A stretch of DNA of 64,000 bases from Timaviella obliquedivisa GSE-PSE-MK23-08B (GTDB lineage: Bacteria > Cyanobacteriota > Cyanobacteriia > Elainellales > Elainellaceae): contig JAHHII010000004.1 in the NCBI GenBank assembly GCA_019358855.1, positions 310,001-374,000 on the forward strand. The letters are read 5' to 3'. Under the pieces are notes generated by a model. It saw nothing but the letters and a program-made list of their open reading frames with translations, was not told the origin of the DNA and searched no databases. Position 1 is the stretch's first letter, and each line of letters begins with the position of its first letter. Shown here one piece after another: positions 19,215-28,456 of the stretch. The translations under genes and the position numbers were made by a program.

Positions 19215-19466
19215 TTAGCTTGATGGGTTAATTTCATCTTCCAGATTGCCGGATTTGTCTTGCATTTGCAGAAACAACCGTGGGTAAACGCCTACGAAAA
19301 AGATCATCCAGGTCAAAATAGGAACAGCCATAAGGAGCGTCACCCAAAGAGTATGCAACAGTACCCAACTGCCACTAATGAGCGTAGTTCCGGTGAGTAA
19401 GATCGACCAAGGCTGGCACCACCAGGGTTTGTAATGCCAGACAGATTGATTGGGAGAGGAATTCAT
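19215..19466 (-). CDS. Small conserved cyanobacterial membrane protein
   Basis: An 83-residue protein with two closely spaced hydrophobic helices (WSILLTGTTLISGSWVLLHT and TLLMAVPILTWMIFFVGVYP) after the motif HYKPWWCQPW. From memory it resembles a cyanobacterial family currently listed as DUF6737; the function is unknown. The ATG at 19466 is chosen, and a TTG at 19481 would add five residues and overlap argJ by four bases. It is the gene directly downstream of argJ on the same strand, so co-transcription is likely. Confidence 0.75.
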   Translation of the reverse strand: MNSSPNQSVWHYKPWWCQPWSILLTGTTLISGSWVLLHTLWVTLLMAVPILTWMIFFVGVYPRLFLQMQDKSGNLEDEINPSS

Positions 19467-19477
19467 AAGTTTGTCTA

Positions 19478-20719
19478 TCAAGTCGTGTATTCGGCGTTGA
19501 TCTTGACATAGTCATAGCTGAGGTCGCAGCCCCAGGCGATGCCGCTGCCACCACCACTGCCCACGCCGACTTTGACTAAAACAGTATCACTCTTTAGATA
19601 TTCCCCGGCGGCGGCTGTTTTCATGTAAGCACTGGCAGCGGGGCGATCGAACGCTAAGGGTTGCCCATGTTCCATCAGCAGGAAATCTCCAAGCTGCACG
19701 CGCAAATTGTCTTGCTCAAAAGGTACCCCCGCCCGTCCAGCCGCCGCCGCAATTCTGCCCCAGTTAGGGTCACGTCCAAACACAGCCGACTTAAAAAGGG
19801 CTGACCCCGCGATCGCTCTTGCAATTTGGCGAGCTGAGGCATCATCGACTGCGCCCGAAACTTGGATTTCAAGCAGACAAGTTGCCCCTTCACCATCCCG
19901 GGCGATCGCTTTTGCTAAGTAGATACAAACCTCGGTCAGCATCGCTTCCAACTTGTCAGCATCGGCTCCCGGTTCTGTGATAGCAGGGGTGCGCGACTGT
20001 CCATTGGCTAAAGCAATCAGCGAATCATTAGTGCTGGTATCGCCATCTACAGTGATTTGGTTAAAGCTTTTATCTGCCGCTCGGCTCAACATTTGTTGCC
20101 AAAGGTTCGACGAAACTGCGGCGTCGCAGGTGACGAAGGCTAGTAAAGTCGCCATGTTGGGATGGATCATGCCAGAGCCTTTACAGATGCCGCCAATGCG
20201 GACAGGGCGACCGTCAAACGTGGTTTCGAGGGCGATCGATTTGGGCACTAGATCAGTTGTGACGATCGCCCCTGCCGCTTGGTCTGAGCCAGTCGCGGAA
20301 GCCGCTGCGACCAGTTGAGGCATGTGAGCGCGCAGCCCCTCCATTTTGATCCGTTGACCAATGACCCCCGTCGAAGCCACTAGAACAAGGTCGGGGGAGA
20401 CATTAAGAGCATCTGCCAGAAGTTGAGCACTTTCCATAGCATCTGCCCAGCCCTGTGCCCCTGTCGCCGCATTAGCTTGTCCAGCATTGCAGAGGATGGC
20501 ACGGGCAGAAGGCTTAACCTGAAGGCATTGGCGACAGTAATCAACGCAAGCGGCTCTGACTTGACTAATCGTAAAAACGCCAGCGGCGATCGCATCCACA
20601 TCAGACAAAATCAGAGCCAAGTCTGGGGCCCCAGAGGGTTTAAGCCCTGCTGCAATGCCTGCGGCTTGGTAGCCTTTAGGGGCAGTTACGCCGCCAGAGA
20701 TGAGTTGCCAGTCTGCCAT
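19478..20719 (-). CDS. argJ: Glutamate N-acetyltransferase / amino-acid acetyltransferase
   Basis: A 413-residue bifunctional ArgJ that moves acetyl groups from N-acetylornithine to glutamate in the cyclic arginine pathway. The self-cleavage site is present: in MIHPNMATLLAFVTCDA the Thr after NMA becomes the nucleophile of the beta chain. GGVTAPKGYQAAG at the start and PNWGRIAAAAGRAGV near the end are also typical. The ATG at 20719 has GAGGAAC a few bases upstream; an extension to 20755 is less likely. Two near-identical 14-base direct repeats lie just upstream (20754-20781). Confidence 0.96.
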   Translation of the reverse strand: MADWQLISGGVTAPKGYQAAGIAAGLKPSGAPDLALILSDVDAIAAGVFTISQVRAACVDYCRQCLQVKPSARAILCNAGQANAATGAQGWADAMESAQLLADALNVSPDLVLVASTGVIGQRIKMEGLRAHMPQLVAAASATGSDQAAGAIVTTDLVPKSIALETTFDGRPVRIGGICKGSGMIHPNMATLLAFVTCDAAVSSNLWQQMLSRAADKSFNQITVDGDTSTNDSLIALANGQSRTPAITEPGADADKLEAMLTEVCIYLAKAIARDGEGATCLLEIQVSGAVDDASARQIARAIAGSALFKSAVFGRDPNWGRIAAAAGRAGVPFEQDNLRVQLGDFLLMEHGQPLAFDRPAASAYMKTAAAGEYLKSDTVLVKVGVGSGGGSGIAWGCDLSYDYVKINAEYTT

Positions 20720-20753
20720 TTTTAGTTCCTCTGCTGTAGGGGTAAGACTGTCC

Positions 20754-20781
20754 AAGGAAGCAAGTCTAAGGGAGCAAGTCT
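20754..20781. repeat. 14-bp tandem duplication upstream of argJ
   Basis: AAGGAAGCAAGTCT is followed directly by AAGGGAGCAAGTCT, one mismatch. It lies 35 bp upstream of the argJ start. Confidence 0.8.
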
Positions 20782-20913
20782 ACTGGACTAAGACTATCTC
20801 GATCGTGCTTTCGTCCCTGCTCTCCCGCGATCGAGATGGGATGAGGGTTGCAAGAATTTGGGGTAGGCACGGGGGCTACCCCTGGTATCTAGTTGGATTC
20901 CTCGATTAAAAAT

Positions 20914-21333
20914 TTATCCCTGAATGGTGACAGACACAATTTTGTCACCCTGACGGATAGCATTCACAACATCCATATCATTGGTTTGTCCAAAGGTGGT
21001 ATGAACACCGTCTAGGTGGGGCTGGGGAGAGTGGCAAATGAAGAACTGGCTCCCTCCAGTGTCGCGTCCGGCATGAGCCATGGATAAGGTGCCAGCTTTG
21101 TGCTTAAGAGAGTTGATTTCACACTTAATGTTGTAGCCTGGACCACCCGTACCCGTACCTTCAGGACAGCCACCTTGAACCATAAAGTTGGGGATCACGC
21201 GGTGAAATTTGAGTCCGTTGTAGAAGCCTTTGTTGGCTAGATCTGAGAAGTTTTTGACGGTGTTGGGAGCTTCAGCATCAAAAAAATCAATGTTGATGGT
21301 GCCTTTGTCGGTTTCCATAATGGCGCGAGTCAT
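20914..21333 (-). CDS. Cyclophilin-type peptidyl-prolyl cis-trans isomerase
   Basis: A compact 139-residue cyclophilin. Family motifs are [19 protein letters not shown], the active-site arginine in [23 protein letters not shown] and a TFGQ strand. It catalyses proline isomerisation in the cytosol, since no signal peptide is present. The length matches short bacterial cyclophilins. It appears monocistronic. Confidence 0.95.
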   Translation of the reverse strand: MTRAIMETDKGTINIDFFDAEAPNTVKNFSDLANKGFYNGLKFHRVIPNFMVQGGCPEGTGTGGPGYNIKCEINSLKHKAGTLSMAHAGRDTGGSQFFICHSPQPHLDGVHTTFGQTNDMDVVNAIRQGDKIVSVTIQG

Positions 21334-21516
21334 GGTTTGATCCTCTTTTTTACGTGAAGCCTAGTTTACGTTAATCTCTGAATGATTTGACTCCATTTCT
21401 AAATTTGTAGAAGCGTCTAAATCCCAGGAAGGCGATTCGCTTAGTCGTTACCCCTAGCCCTCGTACCCTGGGTCAGGGTAAGCTCAAACACAATATAAAA
21501 ATTTGGGAAAATATCT

Positions 21517-22359
21517 GTGACAACGCAAGAGCATCGCCTTGAGGTGGGGGCACTAACCTGGTTTTACCGGGAGGCAGTGCCGATCAATGTGTCGGACAAG
21601 CCGCCTGTAGTTTTGCTGCATGGGTTGCTGTCACAGAGCTACGGATGGCGACATGTGTTACCCGCCCTCACGGAGTATGGGTTCCGAGCGATCGCCCCTG
21701 ACTGGATTGGGTTTGGCTACTCATCAAAGCCCGATCGCCGCACCTTTACCTACACCCCAGAGGCATATATCACGGCACTGGAAGCTTTCTTCGATGCTCT
21801 CAAGCTAGAGCGGTTCTCATTAGTTGTTCAAGGGTTTATGGGATCGATGGGGCTGCAATACGCCCTACGCCATCCTGAGCAAATCGAACGCCTGGCAATT
21901 TTAAATGCCCCAATTGCCCTAGAGGCAAAGCTTCCCTGGAAAATTAAGCTATTTGGACTGCCGCTATTGGGCGAGGTGCTGACCCAAGATCCCTTATTGG
22001 TCGATCGCACCCTTGAAGGCGGCGGCGGCTACCGCATAGAAGACACTGATTTAGATATCTACCGCCGTCCATTTCTCAAAAGCTCAGAAGCCGGACGTTC
22101 TTTGCAGGCAGTTATCCAAAACATGCAGCTTTCACAGGTAACTGCTGAGCTTGCAGGGTTTTCTCAGTGGCAGCATCCCACGCTAGTCGCTTGGGGTCTT
22201 AAAGATCCTTGGCTGCCGTTAAGTTTGGCGCAAAGTTTTACTGCCTCCCTGAAAGAGGGAGAATTAGTTCAACTCGAAGAAGTCGGACATTATCCCCAAG
22301 AAGATTGGCATGAAAAAGTGAGCGATCGCCTACTTCCCTTCCTCCGTCGCCAAGCTTAA
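21517..22359 (+). CDS. Alpha/beta-fold hydrolase with missing nucleophile
   Basis: A 280-residue alpha/beta hydrolase-fold protein. The oxyanion region VVLLHGLLSQSYGWRHVLP and DWIGFGYSSKP are normal. The nucleophile elbow reads VVQGFMGSMG: at the position where relatives have VVQDWGG (Asp) or GXSXG (Ser) there is Gly, so the usual nucleophile is absent. A late His (EEVGHYPQED) and an Asp (GLKDPWLP) remain. I recall related plant chloroplast and cyanobacterial proteins with QGY/QGF at this place, so the loss may be family-wide. The likely start is GTG at 21517; it has only a weak ribosome-binding site. Confidence 0.8.
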   Translation: MTTQEHRLEVGALTWFYREAVPINVSDKPPVVLLHGLLSQSYGWRHVLPALTEYGFRAIAPDWIGFGYSSKPDRRTFTYTPEAYITALEAFFDALKLERFSLVVQGFMGSMGLQYALRHPEQIERLAILNAPIALEAKLPWKIKLFGLPLLGEVLTQDPLLVDRTLEGGGGYRIEDTDLDIYRRPFLKSSEAGRSLQAVIQNMQLSQVTAELAGFSQWQHPTLVAWGLKDPWLPLSLAQSFTASLKEGELVQLEEVGHYPQEDWHEKVSDRLLPFLRRQA

Positions 22360-22504
22360 AAGTTGGATTGGTGGGTTTCCTGTCAAAGGGTTCCCCCCAA
22401 CGTGTGATGATAGAAACGTTTGATACAGCCGCCTGATACAGTCGCCTCAACGCTATAGCAAGCTACATTCGACGAACGCTAAAAAGAGAAAGCAGCCCCT
22501 TACT

Positions 22505-23071
22505 GTGATTGCAATTTACCCAGGCAGTTTTGATCCCATTACCCTAGGTCACCTAGACATCATTGAGCGCGGCTGTCAGCTTTTTGAGCGGGTGATCGTG
22601 GTAGTGTTTCGCAATCCCAATAAAACTTCCCTTTTTTCAGTGGAGCAAAGAACCCGCCAAATTCGCCAGTCTACAGGGCACTTACCTAATCTTGAAGTCG
22701 ATAGCTTTGAGGGCTTGGCAGTGACCTATGCAAAAATTCGGCAAGCTAAGGTATTGCTTCGAGGGCTGCGCGCCGTTTCAGACTTTGAGCTAGAGCTACA
22801 AATGGCACACACCAACAAAACCCTAGCAGCCGATATTGAAACCATCTTTCTCGCCACTTCTACCGAACAAAGCTTCCTGAGCAGCAGCGTCGTCAAAGAA
22901 ATTGCCAAGTTTGGCGGCCCGATCGAACACCTTGTCCCTCCCCCTGTCGTCTTAGATATTTACCAATGCTTCGCCAAGAACAAGATCTTAGAGGAACGAG
23001 CTCCCATAGCCCCACCCACGGTTCAAGCAACGGAGGGGCAGCCCATCGATCCATCCCTGGAGACACTATGA
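22505..23071 (+). CDS. coaD: Phosphopantetheine adenylyltransferase
   Basis: CoaD, which adenylates 4'-phosphopantetheine in coenzyme A synthesis. The nucleotidyl transferase motif [19 protein letters not shown], the [20 protein letters not shown] segment and [15 protein letters not shown] are all present. It starts with GTG at 22505. At 188 residues it is about 25 longer than the usual ~160; the extra C-terminal tail is Pro/Glu-rich and looks disordered. Its TGA overlaps the ATG of the next gene (ATGA), implying translational coupling. Confidence 0.95.
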   Translation: MIAIYPGSFDPITLGHLDIIERGCQLFERVIVVVFRNPNKTSLFSVEQRTRQIRQSTGHLPNLEVDSFEGLAVTYAKIRQAKVLLRGLRAVSDFELELQMAHTNKTLAADIETIFLATSTEQSFLSSSVVKEIAKFGGPIEHLVPPPVVLDIYQCFAKNKILEERAPIAPPTVQATEGQPIDPSLETL

Positions 23072-23691
23072 GACTAGGAGGCGTAGACCTACAGCGAGAA
23101 CTGAATCGGCTAGAAGAAATCCTTCTAGACAGCCCGCGCGTGCCCTTGAGCCGACGAACCCTGATCAATGAGGAGCAGTTTTTAGAACAGTTAGACCTGG
23201 TGCGGTTAAACTTGCCCTCGGCGTTTCAAGAAGCTGCCGAAATTGTGGTTCATAAAGAAGACATTCTGCAAGAAGCCGAGCAGTACGCCCAAGAAATTAT
23301 TGCTGCCGCCGAGCAGCGTGCCGCCCAAATTTTAAACGACATGGGTTTAGTGCGCCAAGCGGAGACGGAGGCAATGCAAATTCGGCAGCAGGTGCAGCAG
23401 GAATGCGACACGATTCAGCAACAAACCCTGGCGGATATTGACCAAATGCGACGGCGGGCGCAGCAAGAACTGGATGAAATGCAGCGGCGAGCATTGGCAG
23501 AATGTGAGGAAATTCAAGCGGGAGCAGATGATTATGCCGATCGCGTTTTGCAAGACATGGAGCAACAGTTAACCGAAATGATGCGAGTCGTGCGCAATGG
23601 TCGTCAGCAATTGCATTCAGAGCCGCCAGCTACCAAGAATCCGCCGCGCCGCGTACCTGAGTCACCCTCTCGTTATCCTGATTATCGCTAG
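23068..23691 (+). CDS. cdv3: DivIVA-like cell division protein (Cdv3-type)
   Basis: A 207-residue protein with a short N-terminal region ([20 protein letters not shown] ... [17 protein letters not shown]) and then a long coiled coil (residues ~60-190) rich in Glu, Gln and Ala. This layout, and the position directly after coaD, match the cyanobacterial DivIVA-like division factor Cdv3, which I recall as the neighbour of coaD in Synechocystis. It should act in septum placement on the cytoplasmic side. The start overlaps the coaD stop by four bases. Confidence 0.7.
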   Translation: MRLGGVDLQRELNRLEEILLDSPRVPLSRRTLINEEQFLEQLDLVRLNLPSAFQEAAEIVVHKEDILQEAEQYAQEIIAAAEQRAAQILNDMGLVRQAETEAMQIRQQVQQECDTIQQQTLADIDQMRRRAQQELDEMQRRALAECEEIQAGADDYADRVLQDMEQQLTEMMRVVRNGRQQLHSEPPATKNPPRRVPESPSRYPDYR

Positions 23692-23734
23692 GGTAGGGAA
23701 TTCATTAGAATTAGGAGTTTCTGCAAACAATCAA

Positions 23735-23767
23735 TAAAAAGAGCACCAGGTTTTTCACCCAGCGCTC
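23735..23767 (-). terminator. Rho-independent terminator after tRNA-Ser
   Basis: Read on the minus strand, an 11-bp stem with G-U pairs (GAGCGCTGGGT ... ACCTGGTGCTC, loop GAAAA) is followed by five T. It lies about 65 bases past the tRNA 3' end, after a tandem repeat. Confidence 0.7.
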
Positions 23768-23778
23768 CAAGCTCTAAC

Positions 23779-23832
23779 GAACCGATGACCCACGAACCAA
23801 CGACCCACGAACCAACGACCCACAAACCAACG
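23779..23832. repeat. 15-bp tandem repeat, about 3.6 copies, beside tRNA-Ser
   Basis: Units GAACCGATGACCCAC, GAACCAACGACCCAC and GAACCAACGACCCAC are followed by a partial copy AAACCAACG. The array abuts the 3' end of the tRNA gene and so lies in the tRNA trailer transcript, before the terminator. Confidence 0.92.
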
Positions 23833-23915
23833 GAGAGGGAGGGATTCGAACCCTCGGTACCTTTCGGTACATTCGATTTCAAGTCGAACGCATTCGACCA
23901 CTCTGCCACCTCTCC
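23831..23915 (-). tRNA. tRNA-Ser (anticodon UGA)
   Basis: The minus strand folds as a class II tRNA: acceptor stem GGAGAGG/CCTCTCC, anticodon loop CTTGAAA with anticodon TGA, a long variable arm (GTACC-GAAA-GGTAC) and T-loop GGTTCGAATCC. The discriminator base is G, as expected for serine. CCA is not encoded. Confidence 0.97.
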
Positions 23916-23984
23916 AAGGCGGCACTGCTTATCTTACCCCATTTTGGGTTTCGGATTTTAGATTAGAGCCTGCATTTAACTGAA

Positions 23985-24935
23985 TCAGCGTTCTGATAGC
24001 TTCTGCACTAAGAAGTGTTGAGCAGGCTGCTGGTAAAGGACTTCTTGGGAAGCGATCGCCCAATCTTGATCGATCCAAACTAAATCCGCGGTCTTCACCC
24101 TGCCATCCACTAGCGTCACCACCGAAAAATTTCGCTGCCAACCCGCCTCCGTCTGAATAATGCGGGGCACGCTAGCGGCGTTGAGGTAAATTGTCCCATC
24201 GCGCTGATCGAGGCGCTTGCGGATTTGTTTTTTGGTATGGCGAAGGGTGTGGTGCATATGCCCAAATGCAACTAAGGGAACTGTTTTGCCGATCGCCTGG
24301 GTTTGGGCGATCGCTGCTGCAAAATCTGGATCACCATGATCCCCCCCCAGGGGCTGCCAATCTCTGCCACAGAGATCTTCGGGTGCTGCGCCTAGCCCTA
24401 AAGGACCACAGTGTCCCATAAAAATGATGGTATCGTGGGCAGCACCTACGACGTTTTCCATCATGCGCTGGGTCGATTCTTCAAAACTTTTCACGCCAAA
24501 CTTAGAATCATAAAACTCTTCATTTTTCCAGACAGAACCGCCCCAGCTAAACGGGCGAGCGCCCACAATTGTAAAGCCCCATGTTGGGAAATCTAGTTTG
24601 TTGTAACCCACATGAACCGCTGCCATTAAGTCGATCTGTTGCTGAAGGCGGTCTTCTACTTGGCGATCGTAGGGACATTTTTTTCTACCCCAATCAGTTG
24701 CCGAGTACCAGGCATCGTGGTTGCCAAAAATAACGGCTTTAGGCAAATTAACCTGAGCGATCGCCCGCACCACGCTCACGGCTTCATTACCGAAATCACC
24801 CACAAACAGCACTAAATCAATCCCTAAATGCTTCAGGGCAATTTCGTCATTTTCATCCCAGCGATCGTGAACATCGCCGACCACCGCGATTTTGCAGGAT
24901 GAGCGTTCCTGTTCTTGATGAAGCCTGTTATTCAT
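23985..24935 (-). CDS. Calcineurin-like metallophosphoesterase (cyanobacterial/plant type)
   Basis: A ~316-residue metallophosphoesterase. The di-metal motifs are visible: GDVHDRW, FVGDFGNEAV, FGNHDAWY, MGHCGPLG and FGHMHH. The arrangement matches a family shared by cyanobacteria and plant chloroplasts (TIGR04168, from memory) whose substrate is unknown. The start at 24935 (MNNRLHQEQERSS) follows GGGAGAGG; an upstream extension to 24974 seems unnecessary. It lies 47 bp downstream of the LabA-like gene on the same strand and is probably co-transcribed. Confidence 0.87.
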   Translation of the reverse strand: MNNRLHQEQERSSCKIAVVGDVHDRWDENDEIALKHLGIDLVLFVGDFGNEAVSVVRAIAQVNLPKAVIFGNHDAWYSATDWGRKKCPYDRQVEDRLQQQIDLMAAVHVGYNKLDFPTWGFTIVGARPFSWGGSVWKNEEFYDSKFGVKSFEESTQRMMENVVGAAHDTIIFMGHCGPLGLGAAPEDLCGRDWQPLGGDHGDPDFAAAIAQTQAIGKTVPLVAFGHMHHTLRHTKKQIRKRLDQRDGTIYLNAASVPRIIQTEAGWQRNFSVVTLVDGRVKTADLVWIDQDWAIASQEVLYQQPAQHFLVQKLSER

Positions 24936-24982
24936 GCCCTCTCCCAAACTCGTCCTACTCGTTCTAAAAGCCACTCAATTCA

Positions 24983-25504
24983 TTAACTCTCTACTTTCTC
25001 AATCCGATCTCGAATATCGTTCAAATCAACATAGCGATCGGTGGCATTGCGCAACTCTCGAGCAATCATGCCTTCAGTTGAAACAACAGTAATATGAGTA
25101 CTTTTCGATCGCAAAAATTCGATCGCCCGTTCAAAATCACCATCACCACTAAACAAAATGACGCGATCGTATTGATCAACGGTATTAAACATATCTACGA
25201 CAATATCAATATCTAAATTTGCCTTCTGTGAATATTTCCCAGAGTTATCGTCATAATATTCTTTAAGAACTTTAGTGCGAACGGTGTACCCTAAACTAAT
25301 CAGCGCATCTCTGAAGCCTCTTTGATCTTGTGAATCTTTGAGTCCGGTGTACCAAAAAGCATTGATCAACATTAAATCTGGATCGTTGGTGAAGTGTTCT
25401 AACACTCGCCTTGGATCAAAAAACCAACCATTTTTTTGCTGAGCGTAGAACATATTGTTCCCGTCTACAAAGATTGAAAGGCGGCTCATTGGCGATAAAG
25501 GCAT
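24983..25504 (-). CDS. NYN domain protein, LabA/DUF88 family
   Basis: A 173-residue NYN-domain (PIN-like) protein. The acidic active-site residues of this nuclease fold are visible in IFVDGNNMFYAQ, ANLDIDIVVDMF and FSGDGDFERAIEFLRS. The length and pattern match the LabA-like group named after the circadian low-amplitude gene labA of Synechococcus. RNase activity is predicted by fold but untested here. A start at 25489 (MSRLSIFVDGNN) is also possible. Upstream lies a 0.5-kb divergent intergenic region. Confidence 0.85.
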   Translation of the reverse strand: MPLSPMSRLSIFVDGNNMFYAQQKNGWFFDPRRVLEHFTNDPDLMLINAFWYTGLKDSQDQRGFRDALISLGYTVRTKVLKEYYDDNSGKYSQKANLDIDIVVDMFNTVDQYDRVILFSGDGDFERAIEFLRSKSTHITVVSTEGMIARELRNATDRYVDLNDIRDRIEKVES

Positions 25505-26017
25505 AGAGGTTTAAGACCTAAAAATTTGAGTAGAAATTTCAATTAGATAACTTTAGATCGAATATTTGCTAAGGCAAAATATCCAAGTGATTGAACGTTG
25601 AACCGATAAGTTTAAGTAAAATAATAATTGGGCTATTCTAGCTTAGTGGGGCTTTGCGAATCTAACAATCAACTCTTATCTAGGCTTGATTAGTAACAAA
25701 GCAATGGTTTGACGGCTCAGGGAAAACAAATTCAAGAGATAAACATTATTCTTTGCATTAATTTTTAGATTCAAAGGTAGCAACGCCAATCGCTTCAACT
25801 TCCTGAATAGAGCTTGGCATCAGCTATTCCCGCTACCTTTAAAGATAGCAAGCAAGCACAGTAGTTACTTCCAGTCCATAGATTCAAATCATGCCTCTCA
25901 TCCATAGGAGATCTATCTTTAGGATGATAAGTAACTCTCTCTAAGTACTGACTTGAATGAATTGTTGCCAAGGCTACATTGTGGACAAGGCACTCATCCA
26001 AGGATATTGAGAAAGTT
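25505..26017. other. Divergent intergenic region
   Basis: This 513-bp stretch separates the LabA-like gene (minus) from the next gene (plus). Frames present are short and have no family resemblance. GCTACCTTTAAAGATAGC at about 25829-25846 is a near-perfect palindrome and could be an operator. No RNA gene was recognised. Confidence 0.5.
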
Positions 26018-26626
26018 ATGACTAACAAGCGTCCCGCTAATTCATTTGACAGCAATGATTCTCAAGATAATGTTCATGGTCGTAAAGTGACACCGGATGA
26101 AGTTTCATACCGAGATGGCTACGTTGACGGACAGTCTACTGATCGTTCTCAGGTTGTCAGCGATCAATATGCCAGAGAGGAAATCCGTGAGAGTAATGGA
26201 GTCGCTAGTGGTCTGGTCATTGGTTTAGCTTTTGCAGCCATAGCGGGGTTGGTTGCTGGCGGGTTGTATCTCACCACTCGCAGCGAGACAAATACTGCTC
26301 CTGTGGCTGCGCCTGTAACTGCGCCTGCCTCTCCTCAACCCCAGCGCAACACCACAATTATCGAACGCACGATCGAACGCACTAAAGAAGCTGCACCAGT
26401 CATACAAGCTCCAGATGTGCAAATAAATGTGCCGCCTGCCCCTGCCCCTGCTGCCCCTGCCCCTGCTGCACCTGCTGCACCTGCCCCCGCTGCACCTACC
26501 ACTCCTGATTCTAGTAACAGCGAACCAAGCGCTACTGAATCAAATAGTGTAAATGATTCAAGTCAAGAGCCTTCAGGAACTTCTGAGAATACACCTGGGA
26601 ACGCTGCTGGAGATCCAGATCAGTAA
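26018..26626 (+). CDS. Single-pass membrane protein with Ala/Pro-rich exterior
   Basis: A ~202-residue protein of unrecognised family. A hydrophilic N-terminus (residues 1-60, with SYRDGYVDGQSTDR) precedes one transmembrane helix (GLVIGLAFAAIAGLVAGGLY, ~residues 66-86). A long low-complexity region rich in Ala and Pro follows (APAAPAPAAPAAPAPAAP), ending in a Ser/Asn/Glu-rich tail. Such Ala-Pro linkers commonly span the periplasm or cell wall. The ATG at 26018 is preferred over upstream starts. An inverted repeat (26657-26688) lies just downstream. Confidence 0.7.
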   Translation: MTNKRPANSFDSNDSQDNVHGRKVTPDEVSYRDGYVDGQSTDRSQVVSDQYAREEIRESNGVASGLVIGLAFAAIAGLVAGGLYLTTRSETNTAPVAAPVTAPASPQPQRNTTIIERTIERTKEAAPVIQAPDVQINVPPAPAPAAPAPAAPAAPAPAAPTTPDSSNSEPSATESNSVNDSSQEPSGTSENTPGNAAGDPDQ

Positions 26627-26656
26627 ATCTGAAGCTGAGGCTTAATAGATGGCGAT

Positions 26657-26688
26657 TCGGGTTTTGTGGTGCGCATCATAAAACCCGA
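26657..26688. terminator. Inverted repeat, possible terminator
   Basis: TCGGGTTTT and AAAACCCGA form a 9-bp stem with a 14-base loop, 30 bp after the stop of the Ala/Pro-rich membrane protein. There is no long T run after it, so termination is uncertain. Confidence 0.45.
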
Positions 26689-26909
26689 TATTTCTGACGA
26701 TACTATTCTTCAGCGATCGCAGGACTTCCCCAGAGCCAGAACCCTAGCTGCCAGAAATCTGCTCGAATTAGCATTGCCGCGCCCTGCCTAAGCATTTACG
26801 AAGATCACTAAGCGAGCATAACTAGTTAAGGTGCTGTGTAATGAGCTTGAAGCCAAAATATAGACAAAATCGAGGTAGGCGCCAGTAGGAACATTCTATA
26901 AAACTTACT

Positions 26910-27007
26910 AGGGCACAGATTTTACCAGGGCACAGATTGCAGCAGCTTGATATACTTTGCTGGGTAAAGAATGGGCTGGGTAAAGAATGGGCTGGGTAAA
27001 GAATGGC
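26910..27007. repeat. Two adjacent tandem repeats upstream of glmU
   Basis: A 17-bp unit with core AGGGCACAGATT occurs twice (26910-26943). A 16-bp unit CTGGGTAAAGAATGGG follows three times (26960-26975, 26976-26991, 26992-27007; the last base differs). The second array ends nine bases before the glmU ATG at 27017, covering its ribosome-binding region. The rest of 26627-26909 holds nothing I recognise. Confidence 0.9.
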
Positions 27008-27016
27008 AGGTACAGC

Positions 27017-28456
27017 ATGGTAGCAGTAGCAATTTTGGCGGCGGGAAGGGGCACTCGCATGAAGTCTCGGCTGCCCAAGGTTTTGCATGAGTTGGGGGGG
27101 CGATCGCTCTTGGGGCACGTTTTGAAGTGTGCCGCGACGCTTCAGCCTGAAAGGCTGCTTGTGATCGTGGGTTACGGCAGCGATCAAGTACGAGCCGCAT
27201 TAGCTCAGCAGGACTTAACGTTTGTAGAACAGACCGAGCAATTGGGGACGGGGCACGCAGTTCAGCAAATTATTCCGCACCTGCAAGACTTTGAAGGCGA
27301 TGTGCTGGTGCTGAATGGCGATGTGCCGCTGCTCCGTCCTCAAACCCTGGAGTCACTGCTAAAAACCCACCAAGAACACGGCAATGCCGCCACTATTTTG
27401 ACAGCGCAAATGGCAGAACCCAAAGGCTATGGGCGGGTGTTTTGCGAAGAGGGCGATCGGGCGACCCCGCTTGTAACCCGAATTATCGAAGATCGAGATT
27501 GCACACCAGAGCAGCGGCAAAATCGGCGGATTAATACCGGGATTTATTGCTTCCGCTGGCTGGATTTGGCTCGGGCACTGCCCCAGCTTCAGACTGACAA
27601 CGATCAGCAGGAATATTATTTAACCGATGTAGTCAAGTTTATGTCGCCTGTTATGGCGGTTGATGTTGCTGATGAGCAGGAAATTTTGGGTATCAACGAT
27701 CGCCTGCAACTTGCCACTGCCGCCGAAATTTTGCAAACTCGTATCAAGTCTGGCTGGATGGCGGCTGGAGTAACATTGATTGATCCCCAAAGTATCACCA
27801 TTGACGATACGGTTCAGATTGAGCCAGATGTAATTATTGAACCCCAAACTCACCTGCGAGGACAGACGGTGATTGCAACAGGCAGCCGAATTGGGCCTGG
27901 TAGCCTGGTGGAGAATAGCGAGATTGGGGAGAATGTGACTGTTCGATACTCTGTGATTACAGATAGTGCGGTTCAAGCCAAAACCAAAATTGGCCCCTAC
28001 GCTCATTTGAGAGGACACGTCGCAGTGGGGCAAGGCTGCCGGGTGGGGAACTTTGTAGAACTAAAGAATTCTACCCTGGGCGATCGCACCAATGTGGCGC
28101 ACCTGTCGTATTTGGGTGACACGACTGCTGGCACCCAGGTCAATGTGGGTGCAGGAACCATTACCGCGAATTATGATGGCGTGAAGAAGCACAAGACTGT
28201 CATTGGCGATCGCACTAAAACTGGCTCAAACAGCGTCTTGGTCGCACCCATCACTATCGGCTCAGATGTCAATATTGCTGCTGGGTCAACCTTGACCGAG
28301 GATGTACCTGATCAGTGCTTAGTCATTGCTCGTGCCCGTCAAGTTCTGAAACCCGGATGGCGGTTGTCCACGGCTACGGATTCTGAGCAACCGCCAACTC
28401 ATGAGTCTAGGGAGAAGGAGGCTGAACCTCAACTTGAGCCTCGATCGGATCTTTGA
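27017..28456 (+). CDS. glmU: Bifunctional UDP-GlcNAc pyrophosphorylase / GlcN-1-P acetyltransferase
   Basis: A ~479-residue GlmU. The N-terminal uridyltransferase starts [20 protein letters not shown] and has [10 protein letters not shown]; the C-terminal part is a left-handed beta helix of hexapeptide repeats (for example [20 protein letters not shown]) with the acetyltransferase residues in [10 protein letters not shown] and [11 protein letters not shown]. It makes UDP-GlcNAc for peptidoglycan and polysaccharides. The ATG at 27017 gives the family N-terminus; longer frames start inside the tandem repeat upstream. The last 50 bases overlap the convergent ftsI gene. Confidence 0.95.
   Translation: MVAVAILAAGRGTRMKSRLPKVLHELGGRSLLGHVLKCAATLQPERLLVIVGYGSDQVRAALAQQDLTFVEQTEQLGTGHAVQQIIPHLQDFEGDVLVLNGDVPLLRPQTLESLLKTHQEHGNAATILTAQMAEPKGYGRVFCEEGDRATPLVTRIIEDRDCTPEQRQNRRINTGIYCFRWLDLARALPQLQTDNDQQEYYLTDVVKFMSPVMAVDVADEQEILGINDRLQLATAAEILQTRIKSGWMAAGVTLIDPQSITIDDTVQIEPDVIIEPQTHLRGQTVIATGSRIGPGSLVENSEIGENVTVRYSVITDSAVQAKTKIGPYAHLRGHVAVGQGCRVGNFVELKNSTLGDRTNVAHLSYLGDTTAGTQVNVGAGTITANYDGVKKHKTVIGDRTKTGSNSVLVAPITIGSDVNIAAGSTLTEDVPDQCLVIARARQVLKPGWRLSTATDSEQPPTHESREKEAEPQLEPRSDL

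Noticed and set aside
23779-23832. CRISPR array
   Set aside because: Units are contiguous 15-mers without spacers, and no cas genes are present anywhere in the window.
25795-26055. 86-codon minus-strand frame in the LabA-like upstream region
   Set aside because: It overlaps the start of the Ala/Pro-rich membrane protein and has no recognisable feature.
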